64,000 bases of DNA from Actinomycetota bacterium. GTDB taxonomy: Bacteria > Actinomycetota > Actinomycetes > Nanopelagicales > Nanopelagicaceae. The stretch's first letter is position 1. Every line of letters begins with the position of its first letter. Made by a program: the position numbers and the translations under genes. The DNA lies in contig WLJX01000006.1 in the NCBI GenBank assembly GCA_009701575.1, positions 1 to 64,000 of the forward strand, written 5' to 3'. The notes beneath the pieces are model-generated. The model did not search any database. It was not told where the DNA came from and worked only from the letters and a program-made list of their open reading frames with translations. Positions 63,388 to 64,000 of the stretch are shown in pieces.

Positions 63388-64000
63388 CCGAGAAAAACTC
63401 AAAGAAGAAGGCGCCAACAATACCGAAGAAGAAAATTTCATTTTCAAAGGCGCGCGTCCGTAAAATTTTACGTGGCCCACTTTTTTGGATCGTTTTATCT
63501 CTCGTTCTTGTCAGCTTCTTCGGAAAGCTTTCATCAAGTGGAGACAAATTTACCAAAGTTGAAACCTCAACTATTCTTGCGGCAATTTCTGCAAATAAAG
63601 TTGATTCCGCACTTGTTATAGATCGTGATCAGAAAATCGAAGTTGTTTTAAAGCCTGGAAATTATGTAAAAGGTTCAAAGAAGATTTACGCCTCATTTGT
63701 TACTGGTGAAGAGCCACAAATAATTGAACTTTTAACTAGCAACCCACCTCCCAAGAAATGGGATGTAAAGGTCCCAACACAATCTCTCTTGATGTCAATA
63801 CTTTTAAGTATTCTCCCACTTTTGCTTATTGGATTTTTATTACTTCTATTCATGGGAAATGCCCAAGGCGGAAATAAAGTCTTCTCCTTTGGAAAATCCA
63901 AAGCAAAGTTGCAGACAAAGGAGATGCCAAAGAACACCTTTGAAGATGTCGCGGGTGCGGATGAAGCTGTTGCAGAACTTACCGAAATAAAGGATTTTCT
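63384..64000 (+). CDS. ftsH: ATP-dependent zinc metalloprotease FtsH, N-terminal part (cut by window end)
   Basis: About 205 codons are visible and the reading frame runs off the window. The start overlaps the hpt stop (ATGA). A basic cytoplasmic N-terminus (K-rich, about 30 residues), one helix (near residues 34-50), a small extracytoplasmic domain and a second helix (near residues 130-155) precede the conserved FEDVAGADEAVAEL block that begins the AAA+ domain. Walker motifs and the HEXXH zinc site would lie beyond the edge. FtsH degrades unneeded membrane and soluble proteins. Confidence 0.95.
   Translation, partial: MTEKNSKKKAPTIPKKKISFSKARVRKILRGPLFWIVLSLVLVSFFGKLSSSGDKFTKVETSTILAAISANKVDSALVIDRDQKIEVVLKPGNYVKGSKKIYASFVTGEEPQIIELLTSNPPPKKWDVKVPTQSLLMSILLSILPLLLIGFLLLLFMGNAQGGNKVFSFGKSKAKLQTKEMPKNTFEDVAGADEAVAELTEIKDF

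Overview
The window reads as a chromosome segment of a streamlined, low-GC planktonic actinobacterium. The best guess is a freshwater acI/Nanopelagicales organism such as Candidatus Planktophila or Nanopelagicus. The case rests on gene families: a tRNA-adenosine-deaminase-associated protein, a GuaB1-type IMPDH paralogue, an actinobacterial Sdh1-type succinate dehydrogenase with a single five-helix anchor, a trp cluster without trpF, LCP protein, CtaG, and the tilS-hpt-ftsH order. Genes are packed almost end to end: many ATGA/TAATG overlaps, convergent stops overlapping by 4-29 bp, and no gap above about 150 bp that lacks a tRNA. There is no phage, IS element, CRISPR array or rRNA operon. The taxon is an inference; no search was run.

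Layout. 1-7655: DEAD-box helicase, a small acidic secreted protein, YdcZ-type transporter, LCP cell-wall ligase, an S51-like protein, an MFS exporter and an HtrA-type protease. 7656-14936: tryptophan biosynthesis as two divergent arms (trpE-C-B-A on minus, trpD-G on plus), with kynureninase converging on trpG. 14973-23836: ABC-F ATPase, second YdcZ protein, malic enzyme, uracil PRTase, TadA and its partner, prephenate dehydratase, SerRS, HAD phosphatase and tRNA-Ser(UGA). 23950-31769: succinate dehydrogenase, paired CrcB fluoride channels, aminopeptidase P, a small-molecule kinase, tRNA-Ser(GCU), FprA-type reductase and tRNA-Arg(ACG).

31806-41896 is the most accessory-looking region. It holds an ABM-domain protein and an alpha/beta hydrolase, then a cell-envelope cluster: sulfotransferase-like protein, a glycosyltransferase-pyruvyltransferase fusion, a sugar/polyol-phosphate nucleotidyltransferase, two CDP-alcohol phosphotransferases, an ABC-exporter membrane domain with no ATPase, a GT2 glycosyltransferase, a glycerophosphodiesterase and a VanY-like peptidase. 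Together these look able to build and trim a phosphodiester-linked, possibly pyruvylated and sulfated surface glycan or glycolipid. 41909-46441: sugar epimerase, mannose-6-phosphate isomerase, MFS and NCS1 transporters. 46489-51613: aa3-type cytochrome oxidase (III, I, II) with an extra cupredoxin, and divergent CtaG. 51615-64000: GuaB1, TPR protein, TrmH methylase, EamA transporter, PBP4-type carboxypeptidase, heme o synthase, MetZ, an ABC exporter, NlpC/P60 hydrolase, TilS, Hpt and the N-terminus of FtsH (cut by the window edge).

The most general signal is transcriptional. About thirty first-in-operon genes have a TAnnnT-like hexamer ending 6-8 nt before the start codon and no Shine-Dalgarno. 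This is the layout expected of leaderless mRNAs, and it was used here to choose several starts. Genes lacking it mostly have a recognisable Shine-Dalgarno instead.
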